Below are positions 52,907-63,349 of a stretch of DNA of 64,000 nt, piece by piece; the first letter of the stretch is position 1; the number at the start of each line of letters is the position of its first letter. This stretch comes from Shimia sp. CNT1-13L.2 (GTDB taxonomy: Bacteria > Pseudomonadota > Alphaproteobacteria > Rhodobacterales > Rhodobacteraceae). The DNA lies in contig NZ_JANDJO010000007.1 in assembly GCF_024331145.1 (NCBI RefSeq), positions 108,454 to 172,453 on the forward strand, in the 5' to 3' direction. The translations under genes and the position numbers were made by a program. Under the pieces are notes generated by a model, which did not search any database, was not told where the DNA came from, and saw nothing but the letters and a program-made list of their open reading frames with translations.

Positions 52907-54376
52907 TCACTCTTCGATGTTCAGCGCCACAAAGCGCGGCTCTCCGGCGCGACGCACCAACAAGAGAACCGATTTCCGGCCTGCGTCACGGGCTTCCTGA
53001 ACCCGCGCTTCGAGATCGGCAACCGAGGTCAGTTTCTGCTGGCTTGCCTCGGTCAGGATGTCACCCGCACGCAGCCCCTTTTCAAAGGCTTTCGAGGTTT
53101 CATCCACACCGGTCACAACCAGACCAACAGTCCCTTCACCCGCACCCAGTTCGCTGCGCATTTCATCGGTCAGCGGCGTCACGGTCAGGCCAAGCAACTC
53201 TTTCTCAATCGGCTCGGCCGGTTCCGGAGTGCTTTCGGTGCCATTGTTGGATTCGGCGGTCTCGCGACGTCCCAGGGTCACCTTGAGGGTCTCCTGCTTG
53301 CCATCGCGCAGCACCACCACGCGGACGGTCTTGCCGACTTCGGTATTGCCCACCACGCGAACCAGTCCACGCACATCGGCGACTTCCTTGCCATCAAACA
53401 ACATGATGATGTCGCCCGACTGCATACCGGCCTCGGCTGCCGGACCTTCCGGCACATCGGTCACCATCGCGCCAGCGGCTTCGTCAAGCCCCTCAATGGC
53501 TTCGACCATGTCCTCGCTGACGTTCTGGATGCGCACACCCAGCCAGCCACGACGGGTCTCGCCGTATTCCTGCAACTGGTCCACCACGCGGGTGACAACG
53601 TTGGACGCCATCGAAAAACCGATACCGATCGAGCCACCGTTGGGGGACAGGATCGCAGTATTCACGCCGACGACCTCGCCATCCATGTTGAACAGCGGAC
53701 CACCCGAGTTGCCCCGGTTAATCGCTGCATCGGTCTGGATGTAGTCATCATAGCTGCCCGAGAGGGCGCGGTTACGGGCCGAAACGATCCCTGCCGACAC
53801 GGAAAAGCCCTGTCCCAGCGGGTTGCCCATGGCCATGACCCAATCGCCGACACGGGCGGTGTCACTGTCACCAAAGCTGACAAAGGCCAGCGGCTTGTCA
53901 GTTTCCACCTTCAACAGCGCGATGTCTGTATTCGGATCGGTGCCGACAACTTTCGCAGGCAGTTCTTCCCCCGAGAAAAACTCGATAAGGATCTCGTCTG
54001 CCCCATCAATCACGTGGTTGTTGGTCACGACGAAGCCGTCTTCCGAGATCACGAACCCGGACCCAAGCGCCGACGTGCGACGCGGACGATCCCCGTCACC
54101 CTGCCGATCCTGGAACTCGCGGAAGAAATCTTCGAACGGCGAGCCTTCCGGCACGATGCCCTGCGGCCCGGTGCGGCCGGCAACCACGGTCGAGGTAGTG
54201 ATGTTCACGACGGACGGGCTGATTTTCTCGGCCAGGTCCGCAAAGCTATCGGGGCGGGCCTGTGCTGAAATGGACTGAGCGATCAAGAGCAGGATCCCCA
54301 GTGCCGTGATCCACATGACGCGCATATGCCCGCTCAGGCTGGCAAGACGCGCAATTGCTTTTGCCTCTGTATTCAC
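52907..54376 (-). CDS. degP: Periplasmic Do-type serine protease (DegP/MucD)
   Basis: A 489-aa protease/chaperone. A signal segment (MWITALGILLLIAQSISAQA) is followed by a trypsin-like domain with His in TNNHVIDGADE, Asp in DPNTDIALLKV and Ser in NRGNSGGPLFN, then two PDZ domains (DVPEGPAAEAGMQSGDIIML and GVDETSKAFEKGLRAGDIL). GTG 54376 follows GGAGA at good spacing; ATG 54325, directly before the signal, is an alternative. It is downstream of hflKC and DUF2065, grouping membrane and periplasmic protein quality control. Confidence 0.92.
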   Translation of the reverse strand: MNTEAKAIARLASLSGHMRVMWITALGILLLIAQSISAQARPDSFADLAEKISPSVVNITTSTVVAGRTGPQGIVPEGSPFEDFFREFQDRQGDGDRPRRTSALGSGFVISEDGFVVTNNHVIDGADEILIEFFSGEELPAKVVGTDPNTDIALLKVETDKPLAFVSFGDSDTARVGDWVMAMGNPLGQGFSVSAGIVSARNRALSGSYDDYIQTDAAINRGNSGGPLFNMDGEVVGVNTAILSPNGGSIGIGFSMASNVVTRVVDQLQEYGETRRGWLGVRIQNVSEDMVEAIEGLDEAAGAMVTDVPEGPAAEAGMQSGDIIMLFDGKEVADVRGLVRVVGNTEVGKTVRVVVLRDGKQETLKVTLGRRETAESNNGTESTPEPAEPIEKELLGLTVTPLTDEMRSELGAGEGTVGLVVTGVDETSKAFEKGLRAGDILTEASQQKLTSVADLEARVQEARDAGRKSVLLLVRRAGEPRFVALNIEE

Positions 54377-54535
54377 TCGCAAATCTCCTATTTTGGTACC
54401 CGGGTGGCACACGAGGGCCACGCCTTGGGCGACACAATGAATGTAGGTTCCATCATGAGCAACTCAACTTGGATCGCCAAGCCACAAATGGATGTGAAGT
54501 GATTGTGAAGAATGTTACCGGCCAAAATCCGGTTG

Positions 54536-54729
54536 TCAGGCACCCAGCGCCTTGGCCATCCAGACCAGACAAACGCCTAGCGCCATTGCCATCAACCCCA
54601 TGTTCCGGCGTTGATTTTCCGGCAGGCTGCGCAACGCTTCAAGCAGTTGCTCAACAAGCGAAGGGGCCAGTGCGTACACCAGCCCCTCGATAATCAGTAC
54701 AAGACCGATCGCCAGAAGTGCGACCCCGA

Positions 54730-54733
<4 letters not shown>
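54536..54733 (-). CDS. DUF2065 small membrane protein (YjeT-like)
   Basis: A 65-aa protein with two membrane helices (GVALLAIGLVLIIEGLVYAL and MGLMAMALGVCLVWMAKAL) joined by a short loop LPENQRRN. It overlaps hflC by four bases. YjeT/DUF2065 genes are regularly found next to hflKC; function unknown. Confidence 0.85.
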
Positions 54734-55610
<877 letters not shown>

Positions 55611-55611
<1 letters not shown>

Positions 55612-56747
55612 TATTTTTTCCCCTTGGTCAGCTCATTCAGCGGCAGGTAGGGCACAACGCCCTGGCCACCGTCCTGATCGTCGATGATGACTTTGTCGAC
55701 ACGGCCCAGAACCTCTTCCATCGTCTCGAGGTAAAGACGTTTGCGGGTCACATCCGGAGCCTTCTGATATTCGTTGAGAACAGCCGAGAAACGGCTCGCC
55801 TCACCCTGCGCTTCGTTCACGACGCGCGCGCGATAGGCTTCGGCCTGTTCCAGAACCTGCGCGGCTTCACCACGCGCGCCAGCCAGAACCTGGTTGGCAT
55901 AGGCATCCGCCTCTTTCTGGGTCCGGTCACGTTCCTGCTCGGCGGCCTGAACGTCGCGGAAAGCGTCGATCACCTGCTCGGGCGGGTCCGCCTTGTCAAA
56001 GTTCACACGCACGATGTTCACGCCTGAATCATAGCTGTCCAGCGTCGATTGGATCAGGTCCTGAAGGTTCGAGGCAATCACACCACGGTCACGGTTGAGG
56101 ATCGGCGCAAGGTCCGACTGCGCGATAATCTCGCGCATCGCCGATTCCGAAACGGCGCGGATCGTCGGGCGAGGGTCACGCAGGTTGAACAGGAACTGCG
56201 CCGGATCATTGATGTTCCAGACCACCTGGAAATCGATGTCGACGATGTTCTCGTCCCCGGTCAGCATCAGGCCCGCATCCGAACCACGTGCGCCAACACC
56301 GATATCTTCAGTCTGTTCGCGGGTTACGGGGATCACTTCCTTGGTGACAAGCGGCCACGGGGCAAAGTTCAGACCCGGATTACCGGTCGAGGAATACTCC
56401 CCAAGGAACAGTTCCACCGACTGCTCTTCCGGCTTGACGGTATAGAAGCTCGCAGAAATCCAGCCCAGGGCTGCAACCACGCCAATCCCAAGGGCAAGCA
56501 CACCCGGACCGATACCACCACCGCCAGACGGGCGACGTCCGCCGCCCTGGCCACCGCCGGAATCACCGCGACCGCCCATGAGAACGCGCAGCTGGTCCTG
56601 GCCTTTCTTCATCAGCTCGTCGATATCCGGGATCTGCGGCCCATCATCTTCCGGGCGGCGTCCACCGCCACCATTGTTGCCACGGTTGCCACCGCCGCCA
56701 CCTTGATTTCCGCCGCCGCCCCAGGGGCCGCCACTATTGCCTGCCAT
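55611..56747 (-). CDS. hflK: FtsH-modulating SPFH protein HflK
   Basis: A 378-aa protein with a very Gly/Asn-rich cytoplasmic N-terminus (about residues 1-80), one membrane helix (GPGVLALGIGVVAALGWISA, ~80-99) and the SPFH domain opening SFYTVKPEEQSVELFLGEYS. The coiled end includes QVLEQAEAYRARVVNEAQG. It is the first gene of hflK-hflC-DUF2065. ATG 56747. Confidence 0.94.
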
Positions 56748-56813
56748 AAAGGTCTATCCCTTTCTCAATCATCTACGAACGCACCACATAATCTGCGGTG
56801 CATTCGCCAAAAT

Positions 56814-58169
56814 TCAACCCGTACGTACCGGGCTCTTCATGGTCACGATCTCTTCGGACATCGTCGGGTGTACCGCAACGGTCCTGTCGAAATCTTCCTT
56901 GGTTGCACCCATCTTTACCGCGATACCGGCCAATTGGATCATTTCGCCCGCCCCCGGCGCGACGATATGACAACCCAGAACCTTGCGGGTCTTCTGGCTC
57001 ACCACCAGTTTCATCAGCACTTTCTCGCTGCGTCCAGCAAAGCTTTGCTGCATCGGCTTGAAGGATGTCGAATACACCTCGATCGGCTCCTGCGCGCGGG
57101 CCTCTTCTTCCGAAAGACCCACGGTGCCGATCTCGGGCTGGGTAAAGATCGCCGTCGGGATCAACTCGTGATCCGGCTTGGTCGGGTTGCCCTTGAACAC
57201 GGTCTCGACAAAGGCCATGCCTTCGCGGATCGCAACCGGCGTCAGGTTCACACGGTCGGTCACGTCGCCCACCGCATAGATCGACGGAACCGCGGTCTGG
57301 CTATAGTCGTCGACCACGACTTCGCCCTTGCGGCCGATTTCAACGCCAACTTCGGTCAGGCCAAGCCCATCGGTGTTCGGCGCACGACCCGTGGCAAACA
57401 TCACCTTGTCAAAGGTCGTGGTCGTGCCGTTGGTATCCAGCACCTTGACCTTGTCGCCGTCTTTTTCAAGCGAGACAACATTGGTGTTCACCTGAAGGTC
57501 GATGCCCTTCTCGATCATTTCCGACGCCACGAGGTTGCGCGTTTCATCATCGAACCCGCGCAGGATCTGCGCCCCGCGATAGAACTGCGTGGTTTTCACC
57601 CCAAGACCGTTCAGGATGCCGGCGAATTCACTCGCGATATAGCCGCCGCCCACGATCAGGACGTTTTCGGGCAGCTTGTCCAGATGGAAGATATCGTTCG
57701 ACGTGATCGCCAATTCGGCGCCGGGCACGTCCAGCTTGGTCGGACGTCCGCCCACAGCCAGCAGAATGTGCTTGGCGGTCTTGCGGGTCCCGTCGGCCAG
57801 TTCAACCGTATGCGCATCCGCAACCTTGGCACGCTGATCAAAGGTCTCGACACCGTTGTTGCCCAGAATGTTGCGATAGACGTTCTCGAGGCGGTCCAAC
57901 TCGGCATAAAGCTTGCCGCGGAACACGTCCCAGTCAAAGGCACCGGGCTGAATATCCCACCCATAGGCCTGCGCATCTTCGGCCGCATGGGCGAATTCGC
58001 TGGCAAACACCATCAGTTTCTTGGGAACACAACCGCGGATCACGCAGGTGCCGCCATAGCGGTCTTCTTCCGCCAGTGCCACCTTGGCACCTTCCTGGGC
58101 CGCAACACGCCCTGCCCTTACGCCACCGGAGCCACCGCCGATGACAAACAAATCATAATCGAATTCCAT
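56814..58169 (-). CDS. gor: Glutathione-disulfide reductase
   Basis: A 451-aa FAD/NADPH disulfide reductase. The FAD motif VIGGGSGGVRAGRVAA is near residue 9. The redox-active disulfide in GGTCVIRGCVPKKLM is near 41-55. The NADPH motif VGGGYIASEFAGIL and the C-terminal GCHIVAPGAGEMIQ and VAVHPTMSEE (catalytic His-Pro/Glu) follow. All residues are present. It lies nine bases after rpiA, so they are probably co-transcribed, linking NADPH supply and redox defence. Confidence 0.93.
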   Translation of the reverse strand: MEFDYDLFVIGGGSGGVRAGRVAAQEGAKVALAEEDRYGGTCVIRGCVPKKLMVFASEFAHAAEDAQAYGWDIQPGAFDWDVFRGKLYAELDRLENVYRNILGNNGVETFDQRAKVADAHTVELADGTRKTAKHILLAVGGRPTKLDVPGAELAITSNDIFHLDKLPENVLIVGGGYIASEFAGILNGLGVKTTQFYRGAQILRGFDDETRNLVASEMIEKGIDLQVNTNVVSLEKDGDKVKVLDTNGTTTTFDKVMFATGRAPNTDGLGLTEVGVEIGRKGEVVVDDYSQTAVPSIYAVGDVTDRVNLTPVAIREGMAFVETVFKGNPTKPDHELIPTAIFTQPEIGTVGLSEEEARAQEPIEVYSTSFKPMQQSFAGRSEKVLMKLVVSQKTRKVLGCHIVAPGAGEMIQLAGIAVKMGATKEDFDRTVAVHPTMSEEIVTMKSPVRTG

Positions 58170-58178
58170 ATCGCGCCC

Positions 58179-58967
58179 TTAGTCTGCCAGATCCGAGAAG
58201 AGATTGTCGGTCTCGGCAAAGTCCAACATGCTCTCTTCGATCGTGCCGGCGTTGATGTCGCGCACTTCCACGCGCCCATCGCCATAGCCGACAACGACCG
58301 CGTCACAGATATCGATAAACAACCCGTTTTCAACCACGCCCGGCATCTGGTTCATCACCAGAGCCAACTGGCGGGCATCCCCGATCCGCTTGAGGTGAAG
58401 ATCAAGGATGTGGTTGCCCTCATCGGTCATAAAAGGGCTGTCGCCATTCATCCGCAGGGTCGACGAGCGGCCCAGAACATCCATGCTGACAAGGGTTTCC
58501 TCGATCAGGGCCTGCGTGGTCTGCCAGCCAAAGGGGATCACCTCGACCGGCAGGGGAAACGCGCCCAGCGTTTCGACCTCTTTACCGATATCGGCAATCA
58601 CAACCATTTGATCCGAGGCCGTTGCCACGATCTTTTCCTGCAGCAGCGCACCGCCGCCACCCTTGATCAGGTTCAGGTCGCCATCAAACTCGTCCGCGCC
58701 GTCAATCGTCACATCCAGCCACTTGGCTTCGTCAAGGCTCACCACCTCGATGCCCACCTCACGCGCCAGCTGCGCCGTGCGGGTCGATGTCGGCACGCCC
58801 TTGATGCGCAACCCTTCCTCGCGCACCATTTCGCCAAGGCATTTCACCAGCCATGCGGCCGTCGATCCGGTCCCAAGACCCACCCGCATGCCGTCTTCGA
58901 CATAATCGGTGGCCTTCTTGGCGGCGACGAATTTGGCCTTGTCGATAGGTGACAATTCTCCGGACAT
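58179..58967 (-). CDS. rpiA: Ribose-5-phosphate isomerase A
   Basis: A 262-aa isomerase of ribose-5-P and ribulose-5-P. Motifs GLGTGSTAAWLVKCLG, TIDGADEFDGDLNLIKGGGGALLQEK and GNHILDLHL are present. ATG 58967 (MSGELSPID) is preferred; nine more in-frame codons upstream add nothing conserved. It forms a short operon with gor. Confidence 0.94.
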   Translation of the reverse strand: MSGELSPIDKAKFVAAKKATDYVEDGMRVGLGTGSTAAWLVKCLGEMVREEGLRIKGVPTSTRTAQLAREVGIEVVSLDEAKWLDVTIDGADEFDGDLNLIKGGGGALLQEKIVATASDQMVVIADIGKEVETLGAFPLPVEVIPFGWQTTQALIEETLVSMDVLGRSSTLRMNGDSPFMTDEGNHILDLHLKRIGDARQLALVMNQMPGVVENGLFIDICDAVVVGYGDGRVEVRDINAGTIEESMLDFAETDNLFSDLAD

Positions 58968-59051
58968 GCGGCGACTCCCTGTTAGTGTTGGCAAGTTTAT
59001 AGGAAAGTTGCACGCCTAGGGCCACGGTGAAAACGAACAGGTTAACCCGTT

Positions 59052-59483
59052 CTAACCACGTCTCATGGTCGAAATCACCTTTTGCATCAGCTTCAGCAAC
59101 GCCTCCCGCTCGTCCTGCCCCAATCCGGCAAGGGCCTCGGCATTCTGCGCCGCAGCCGCTTCAGTAGCATCCCGCTGCAACATCTGCGCCTTCTGCGTCA
59201 GGAAAACGAGCTTCGAACGCTTGTCCGATTGGCTGGGCTTTCGTTGGATCAACCCATCCCGCTCCATACGCGTCAACGTATTTGCCATCGTCGCCTGTTC
59301 TACATCCAGACGCTCGACAAGCGCCACCTGCGTGAGACCATCTTCCTCCCACAGCTCCAAGAGCACCATGAATTGCGCAGGTGCCAGCCCCAACACCTTC
59401 AAGCGCCGCTGCAACCCGTTCGCGAACAGGCGGGCCATGTGGTTGGCCAGAAACCCGGCCGAGTGCGATTTTGCAAATTCCAT
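59052..59483 (-). CDS. MarR-family transcriptional regulator
   Basis: A 143-aa winged-helix protein (LTQVALVERLDVEQATMANTL, then MERDGLIQRKPSQSDKRSKL). ATG 59483 (MEFAKSHS) is preferred, because the upstream ATG at 59525 would place one of two operator-like palindromes inside the coding region. It is divergent from the small membrane protein gene at 59559, which it probably represses. Confidence 0.87.
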   Translation of the reverse strand: MEFAKSHSAGFLANHMARLFANGLQRRLKVLGLAPAQFMVLLELWEEDGLTQVALVERLDVEQATMANTLTRMERDGLIQRKPSQSDKRSKLVFLTQKAQMLQRDATEAAAAQNAEALAGLGQDEREALLKLMQKVISTMRRG

Positions 59484-59503
59484 GTGCGCCAATGTGCAAT
59501 TGC

Positions 59504-59542
59504 ATAGCACGCTATTCAACTTCATTTTTCATAGCATGCTAT
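59504..59542. promoter_or_regulatory. Twin MarR-type operators in divergent promoter
   Basis: ATAGCACGCTAT (59504-59515) and ATAGCATGCTAT (59531-59542) are two 12-bp near-identical palindromes, 27 bp start to start, in the gap between the MarR gene and the membrane protein gene. A further TGCAATTGCA palindrome (59495-59504) abuts the first. Spacing and position strongly suggest autoregulatory MarR sites. Confidence 0.7.
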
Positions 59543-59558
59543 TTAAAAGGAATACCCC

Positions 59559-60002
59559 ATGAAACTCAAACTGCACGCCATCGCCGGAACCATCGCACTC
59601 CTGACAATCGCGTCGTTCTGGATCTCCACACTACTGTCCGAAGTCTTTGGCTCTCATCAGGCCATCGCCTTGGTGAAAACCAATATCCTGTGGGGAATGG
59701 CGCTTCTCATTCCCGCAATGGCCATGACCGGAATCACCGGTGCAACCCTAGGCAAAGGCTGGCGGCTGCCCCAAGTCGCCAGCAAACAGCGCCGCATGAA
59801 GATCATCGCCGCAAACGGCATCCTGATCCTGCTGCCCAGCGCCGTGTTCATTGCTCTTCGCGCGCAAGCAGGTCAATTCGACATCCCCTTCTACGTTGTC
59901 CAGAGCCTCGAATTGATTGCCGGCGCCACCAACATCACCCTGCTGGGTCTCAACATGAAGGACGGCATGGCCCTTCGTGCGCGGCGCAAGCTTATCAAAT
60001 GA
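59559..60002 (+). CDS. Small integral membrane protein of unknown function
   Basis: A 147-aa protein with four hydrophobic segments (near residues 7-27, 42-62, 84-101 and 110-132), a cytosolic basic loop (KGWRLPQVASKQRRMK) and a basic C-terminus. RBS AAGGA precedes ATG. It is controlled from the twin-palindrome promoter shared with the MarR gene. I do not recognise the family. Confidence 0.8.
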   Translation: MKLKLHAIAGTIALLTIASFWISTLLSEVFGSHQAIALVKTNILWGMALLIPAMAMTGITGATLGKGWRLPQVASKQRRMKIIAANGILILLPSAVFIALRAQAGQFDIPFYVVQSLELIAGATNITLLGLNMKDGMALRARRKLIK

Positions 60003-60121
60003 TCGCTTCCTCGCAGACCGGCTCAAGGCCCGATCAAACCCACATCAAAAATGCGCGTTTCCGATTGGAAACGTCGCTTTGGGACGGACAGATTTTCGCG
60101 GCACTTCCTATTTTCACCACC

Positions 60122-60823
60122 ATGGAGACGTTGCGACTACATTATGCCCCCGACAACGCGTCGGGAATCATCCGCCTTGCGCTGGAAGAGCGCGGGCTGT
60201 CGTATGATGCAGTTCTGGTCGATCGTGCCTCGAAGGCACAGCAAAGCGCCGCCTATCGCGCCATCAATCCCGCCGGTCTCATCCCGGCGCTGGAAACACC
60301 GAAGGGCACCATTTTCGAAACCGCGGCCATCCTTCTCTGGCTTGCAGACACCTATGGCAAGCTGGGGCCGGCACCTGACGACGCTGACCGCCCGCAGTTC
60401 CTCAGTTGGCTGTTCTACCTGTCGAACACCACCCACGCCGACCTGCGCCTGAATTTCTATCCCGATCAGTATATCGGCCCATCGACAACCGATCACGCAA
60501 CCCTGCGTAAGGGCGCACGCGCGCGCCTGATCCGGTCGCTTGACCTGCTGGAAGACCTCGCCCTCCAGAACAAACCCTGGTTCAATGGCCAAAACCCTTC
60601 CGCGCTCGACCTCTATGTCTGCATGATGCTCCGCTGGATGGCGCTGTATCCGCAGGGCGACACCGATTGGTTCTCGCTGCCCAACTGGCCGACGCTCCAG
60701 TCGCTCGCCGCCCGCCTTGAAAGCCGCCCCTCCGTCCTTGCCCTGTGCAAGGCCGAAGGCATGGCCCCGAACCCGTTCACGACCCCAAAATCCCCAAATC
60801 CGCCTGAAGGAGTGGCCCTGTAA
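60122..60823 (+). CDS. Glutathione S-transferase family protein
   Basis: A 233-aa protein with a thioredoxin-like N-domain (METLRLHYAPDNASGIIRLA ... NPAGLIPALETPKGTIFETA, which carries the cis-Pro and glutathione-contact motif) and an alpha-helical C-domain (NGQNPSALDLYVCMMLRWMA). ATG 60122 begins the fold; the frame is open upstream but that part overlaps other genes in other frames. Its stop overlaps sdaA by one base (TAATG), so the two are coupled. Confidence 0.87.
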   Translation: METLRLHYAPDNASGIIRLALEERGLSYDAVLVDRASKAQQSAAYRAINPAGLIPALETPKGTIFETAAILLWLADTYGKLGPAPDDADRPQFLSWLFYLSNTTHADLRLNFYPDQYIGPSTTDHATLRKGARARLIRSLDLLEDLALQNKPWFNGQNPSALDLYVCMMLRWMALYPQGDTDWFSLPNWPTLQSLAARLESRPSVLALCKAEGMAPNPFTTPKSPNPPEGVAL

Positions 60824-62196
60824 TGTTCCTGTCTGTCTTCGACATGTTCAAAGTGGGCGTTGGCCCGTCATCGTCGCACACCATGGGCCCGATGGTGGCC
60901 GCCGCGCGTTTTCTCGACCTGATGCGCGCCTCGCCCTTCGATTTCCATGGCCTCAAGGCCTCTCTGCACGGCTCGCTTGCCTTTACCGGCGTTGGCCACG
61001 CCACCGACCGCGCCACCATCCTCGGCCTCGCGGGCTTCCTGCCCGACACCTATGACGCCGAAAAGGCCGAAGAGGCGCTGGCCCAGATCAAGGCCACGCA
61101 TATGGTGCACCCCGAAGGGCTGCACGCCCTGCACTTCAACCCTTCCGAAGATCTCAAGTTCGATTTCGGCCCCAACCTGCCCGGCCACGCCAATGGCATG
61201 ATCCTGATGGCCACCGATGCGCAGGGCGATGTCACGCTTCAGGAAACCTACTACTCGATCGGTGGCGGCTTCGTCATGACCGAAGCGGAACTGGCGGAAG
61301 GCAAGGACACCGACGAAGGCGATCCCGTTCCCTACCCGTTCAAATCCGCCGTCGAGATGCTCGAAATGGCGCAGGCCTCGGGCAAGACCATCGCCGAGAT
61401 GAAAAAGGCCAACGAAATTGCACGCGGCTGCCCCGACAGCCTTGCCAAGGGCTCGGCCCGTATCTGGCAGGTCATGAACGACTGTATCGAACGCGGCCTC
61501 ACCACCGAAGGCACCCTGCCCGGCGGTCTTGGCGTCAAGCGCCGTGCCAAGGCGATCCACGATGCGCTTCAGGCCGAGCGCGGCATGAACATCAACGCGC
61601 CGCACACCATCAACGACTGGATGAGCGCCTATGCGATGGCCGTGAACGAAGAGAACGCCGCCGGCGGTCAGGTCGTCACCGCCCCCACCAACGGCGCTGC
61701 CGGTGTTCTGCCCGCCGTGATCCGCTACTGGATCGATCACGTACCCGGTGCAACCAGCTCGCGCATTGATGAATTCCTGCTGACCGCCGCCGCGATCGGT
61801 GGCCTCGTCAAATTCAACGCGTCGATTTCAGGGGCCGAAGCCGGCTGCCAGGCCGAAGTCGGCTCGGCCTCGGCCATGGCGGCCGCCGGTCTCTGCGCCG
61901 TAATGGGCGGCACGCCGGAACAGGTGGAAAACGCCGCCGAAATCGCGCTGGAACATCACCTCGGCATGACCTGCGACCCGGTCAAGGGCCTAGTTCAGGT
62001 GCCCTGTATCGAACGCAACGGCCTTGGTGCCATCAAGGCGGTCTCGGCAGCCTCCCTCGCCCTGCGTGGCGACGGCACGCACTTTGTCCCGCTGGATGCT
62101 GTGATCGAAACCATGCGCCAGACCGGCCATGACATGCACGAGAAATACAAGGAAACCTCGCTTGGCGGGCTCGCGGTGAACGTGCCCAACTGCTGA
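60823..62196 (+). CDS. sdaA: L-serine ammonia-lyase (single chain)
   Basis: A 457-aa [4Fe-4S] enzyme converting L-serine to pyruvate and ammonia. The N-terminal beta domain starts FDMFKVGVGPSSSHTMGPMV. The alpha domain has APTNGAAGVLPAV, GAEAGCQAEVGSASAMAA and the cluster-type cysteines in GLCAVMGG, MTCDPVKGLVQVPCIERN. Translation is coupled to the GST gene. It converges on the lytic transglycosylase gene with only four bases between. Confidence 0.94.
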   Translation: MFLSVFDMFKVGVGPSSSHTMGPMVAAARFLDLMRASPFDFHGLKASLHGSLAFTGVGHATDRATILGLAGFLPDTYDAEKAEEALAQIKATHMVHPEGLHALHFNPSEDLKFDFGPNLPGHANGMILMATDAQGDVTLQETYYSIGGGFVMTEAELAEGKDTDEGDPVPYPFKSAVEMLEMAQASGKTIAEMKKANEIARGCPDSLAKGSARIWQVMNDCIERGLTTEGTLPGGLGVKRRAKAIHDALQAERGMNINAPHTINDWMSAYAMAVNEENAAGGQVVTAPTNGAAGVLPAVIRYWIDHVPGATSSRIDEFLLTAAAIGGLVKFNASISGAEAGCQAEVGSASAMAAAGLCAVMGGTPEQVENAAEIALEHHLGMTCDPVKGLVQVPCIERNGLGAIKAVSAASLALRGDGTHFVPLDAVIETMRQTGHDMHEKYKETSLGGLAVNVPNC

Positions 62197-62200
62197 TCCG

Positions 62201-63022
62201 TTACTGCGTGACGAACACGCAACCATCCGAAATCAACTCTGGCGGCGTCCTGCACAGGCCCCGCGCCACCGCATAGGCCGCCAGAACCTTGGGCACATAA
62301 TCCCGCGTCTCCGCATACTCCGGCACGCCCTGCGCCTGTTTGACCGCATTCTCGCCTGCGTTGTACCCCGCCAGCACCAAAATCGGGTCGCGCTCGAAGG
62401 TCTTCATGAGAAGATCCAGAAACGCCACACCTCCCTTGATATTCTCATCCGCGGCAAAACTGTCGGACACACCAAAACGCTCTGCCGTCACCGGCATCAA
62501 CTGCATCAGTCCCTCAGCTCCTGCACCACTCACCGCAGACCCATCGCCGCCCGATTCCACCGCAATCACCGCCAAAACAAGCGCCGGAGACACATCCGTG
62601 CCCACCGTCGCAATCAGAATATCCCGCGCATGGGCCTGTGCGATCTTCTGCAAGGCCTGCAGCCTTGGCGCCGAAACCCCTTTGCCTTCTGGCGGCGTGC
62701 TCAGGTGCTGGAGCGCGGTCGCCAGCCGCCCCGGCCCGCTCTCTGACATCTGCGGCGAAACTTCCTCCCAGAACCAGTCATAGCGCGCAGCATAGGGGGC
62801 TGTGGTGGCAACCTCCTGTTCAACCGGAACAGGTGCCGCCGCCTCTTCGCTGATCTGCACATCAATCTTCGGCTTACTCCCCGGTTTCGGGACCTTGATC
62901 CGCTTGGCACTGAATTCGGGGAAAGGGGGTGGTGATTCCGCCTGAATCGGCCCCGCAAGAACGGAAACTCCGATGAGTCCCGTTCCGATCCATTGAAAAA
63001 ACTGCTGCCTCACACGCGCCAT
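62201..63022 (-). CDS. Lytic murein transglycosylase, SLT domain
   Basis: A 273-aa periplasmic enzyme cleaving peptidoglycan glycan strands. A signal peptide (~1-27, WIGTGLIGVSVLAGPIQAE) is followed by a Pro-rich region and the SLT domain with catalytic Glu in AVIAVESGGDGSAVSGAGAE, then GLMQLMPVTAERFGV, NIKGGVAFLDLL and LAGYNAGENAV. ATG 63022 (MARVRQQFF) gives a clean signal; 16 further codons are open upstream. It adjoins the Flp pilin genes, and such enzymes often help large complexes cross the wall. Confidence 0.9.
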   Translation of the reverse strand: MARVRQQFFQWIGTGLIGVSVLAGPIQAESPPPFPEFSAKRIKVPKPGSKPKIDVQISEEAAAPVPVEQEVATTAPYAARYDWFWEEVSPQMSESGPGRLATALQHLSTPPEGKGVSAPRLQALQKIAQAHARDILIATVGTDVSPALVLAVIAVESGGDGSAVSGAGAEGLMQLMPVTAERFGVSDSFAADENIKGGVAFLDLLMKTFERDPILVLAGYNAGENAVKQAQGVPEYAETRDYVPKVLAAYAVARGLCRTPPELISDGCVFVTQ

Positions 63023-63349
63023 GGCGCCACTCTCCCAGAAATCACGGCGTGAAACCATGTAATTGGGCATCCAATCCTGTCATTTTTGCCTCATTTCACC
63101 GCCGAACCACCCTTGCGGACACCCAACCGAAGGAAAACCACGAATTTTTCCATTTAAAAACAAACGGATAAATAAATTCACCAGAATTTTCCCTCAAAGC
63201 ACGAAAATGGAACCAATCGTGCCCCAATCGTGCCCGATTCAAGCGGGATATTACCCTCATACCAAGTCGGACACGGGGCAATGAGAGAGCAGCCCACCAA
63301 GGCCGGCAAGGTTGAGACTGAATGTAAATGATCCTTGGAGGGACACATC

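Noticed and set aside
56776..56805. Imperfect hairpin between gor and hflK
   Set aside because: Ten pairs with one mismatch and an 11-base loop, but no T run on either strand, so I did not call a terminator.
56049..58952. A 967-codon open frame on the plus strand opposite hflK, gor and rpiA
   Set aside because: It is the mirror of three well-recognised minus-strand genes; its composition is low-complexity and His/Arg/Gly rich, with no domain motifs and no ribosome-binding site.
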